Assembly (NCBI RefSeq): GCF_000006565.2
Contig: NC_031470.1
Span: 2,110,954 to 2,174,953 of the forward strand
Length of the DNA: 64,000 nucleotides
Direction of reading: 5' to 3'
From: Toxoplasma gondii ME49
Taxonomy: Eukaryota > Apicomplexa > Conoidasida > Eucoccidiorida > Sarcocystidae
Part shown: positions 63,971 through 64,000 of the stretch, piece after piece
How the letters are laid out: every line of letters starts with the position of its first letter
Position numbering within the stretch: position 1 is the stretch's first letter
The notes under the pieces: model-generated
Told to the model about the DNA's origin: nothing
Seen by the model: the letters and a program-made list of their open reading frames with translations, nothing else
The model's database searches: none
Translations under genes and position numbers: made by a program

Positions 63971-64000
63971 CATAGGTCTGAATAGGGACTTTGTCCTTTG
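59996..64000 (+). CDS. CLPTM1-family multipass ER membrane protein, 3' partial
   Basis: Seven exons visible, joining in phase: 59996-60244, 60656-60828, 61149-61252, 61853-61974, 62538-62630, 63053-63209 and 63645-63814 (356 codons). The gene continues beyond the window, which ends in intron 7. An N-terminal membrane segment (about 5-24) is followed by a lumenal domain with the family signatures [24 protein letters not shown] and [18 protein letters not shown]. Exon 7 carries a membrane segment ([18 protein letters not shown]) matching the start of the CLPTM1 transmembrane region. CLPTM1L is known as an ER scramblase for GPI precursors and CLPTM1 as a receptor-trafficking factor; which role applies is unknown. 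The exon 1 donor (GTCCGC) is atypical and could be elsewhere. Later membrane segments are out of view. Confidence 0.85.
60407..60535. repeat. TA/GATA microsatellite, CLPTM1 intron 1
   Basis: A TA run passes into (TAGATA)n and back to TA; the GATA-type block at about 60427-60477 is unlike the other arrays. Confidence 0.9.
63409..63470. repeat. TA microsatellite, CLPTM1 intron 6
   Basis: Two TA runs around a single CAGA interruption, preceded by TCTA units. Confidence 0.9.
63849..63975. repeat. TA/TACA microsatellite, CLPTM1 intron 7
   Basis: TA array with regular ATACATAT interruptions, running almost to the window edge. Confidence 0.9.

Overview
The window looks like nuclear DNA of a tissue-cyst coccidian (Toxoplasma gondii or a close relative such as Hammondia or Neospora). 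Supporting signs are a large single-exon ApiAP2 regulator with two AP2 domains, intron-rich GT-AG genes whose codons favour G/C at the third position, long homopolymeric Ser/Glu/Pro stretches in proteins, and TA microsatellites in most long introns. There are no bacterial-style operons. The species call is inference. Exon models were built by hand from splice sites, phase continuity and family similarity.

Layout, left to right. 1-3785: no gene seen. 3786-9464 (+): CTP synthase, six exons. 10870-13666 (-): TRAPP subunit Bet3/TRAPPC3, six exons including a 39-nt last exon. 15393-17645 (+): RING plus two B-boxes plus coiled coil (TRIM-like) protein with a poly-Glu tail. 19397-22488 (-): Ykt6 R-SNARE, eight exons, ending in a CaaX box. 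25058-26527 (+): a two-exon OB-fold protein that resembles TEN1 of the telomeric CST complex. 26957-31835 (-): FtsH-type membrane AAA+ ATPase with no M41 protease domain. 31.8-35.6 kb: unresolved, with a possible small plus-strand gene. 35637-42629 (-): ApiAP2 factor of 2330 aa. 42.6-46 kb: gene desert. 45978-58521 (-): a giant (about 3200 aa) Urb2/Npa2-like ribosome-biogenesis protein in six phase-consistent exons. 59996 to the right edge (+): CLPTM1-family membrane protein, cut by the window end.

The genes are unrelated housekeeping and regulatory functions in convergent and divergent pairs: pyrimidine nucleotide synthesis, ER-Golgi tethering and fusion (Bet3, Ykt6), telomere maintenance (candidate TEN1), organelle quality control (FtsH-like), transcription (ApiAP2), ribosome assembly (Urb2-like) and ER membrane or GPI biology (CLPTM1). 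The most notable items are the TEN1 candidate with a large charged insertion, the protease-less FtsH, the Asn at the zero layer of Ykt6, and the TRIM-like protein.
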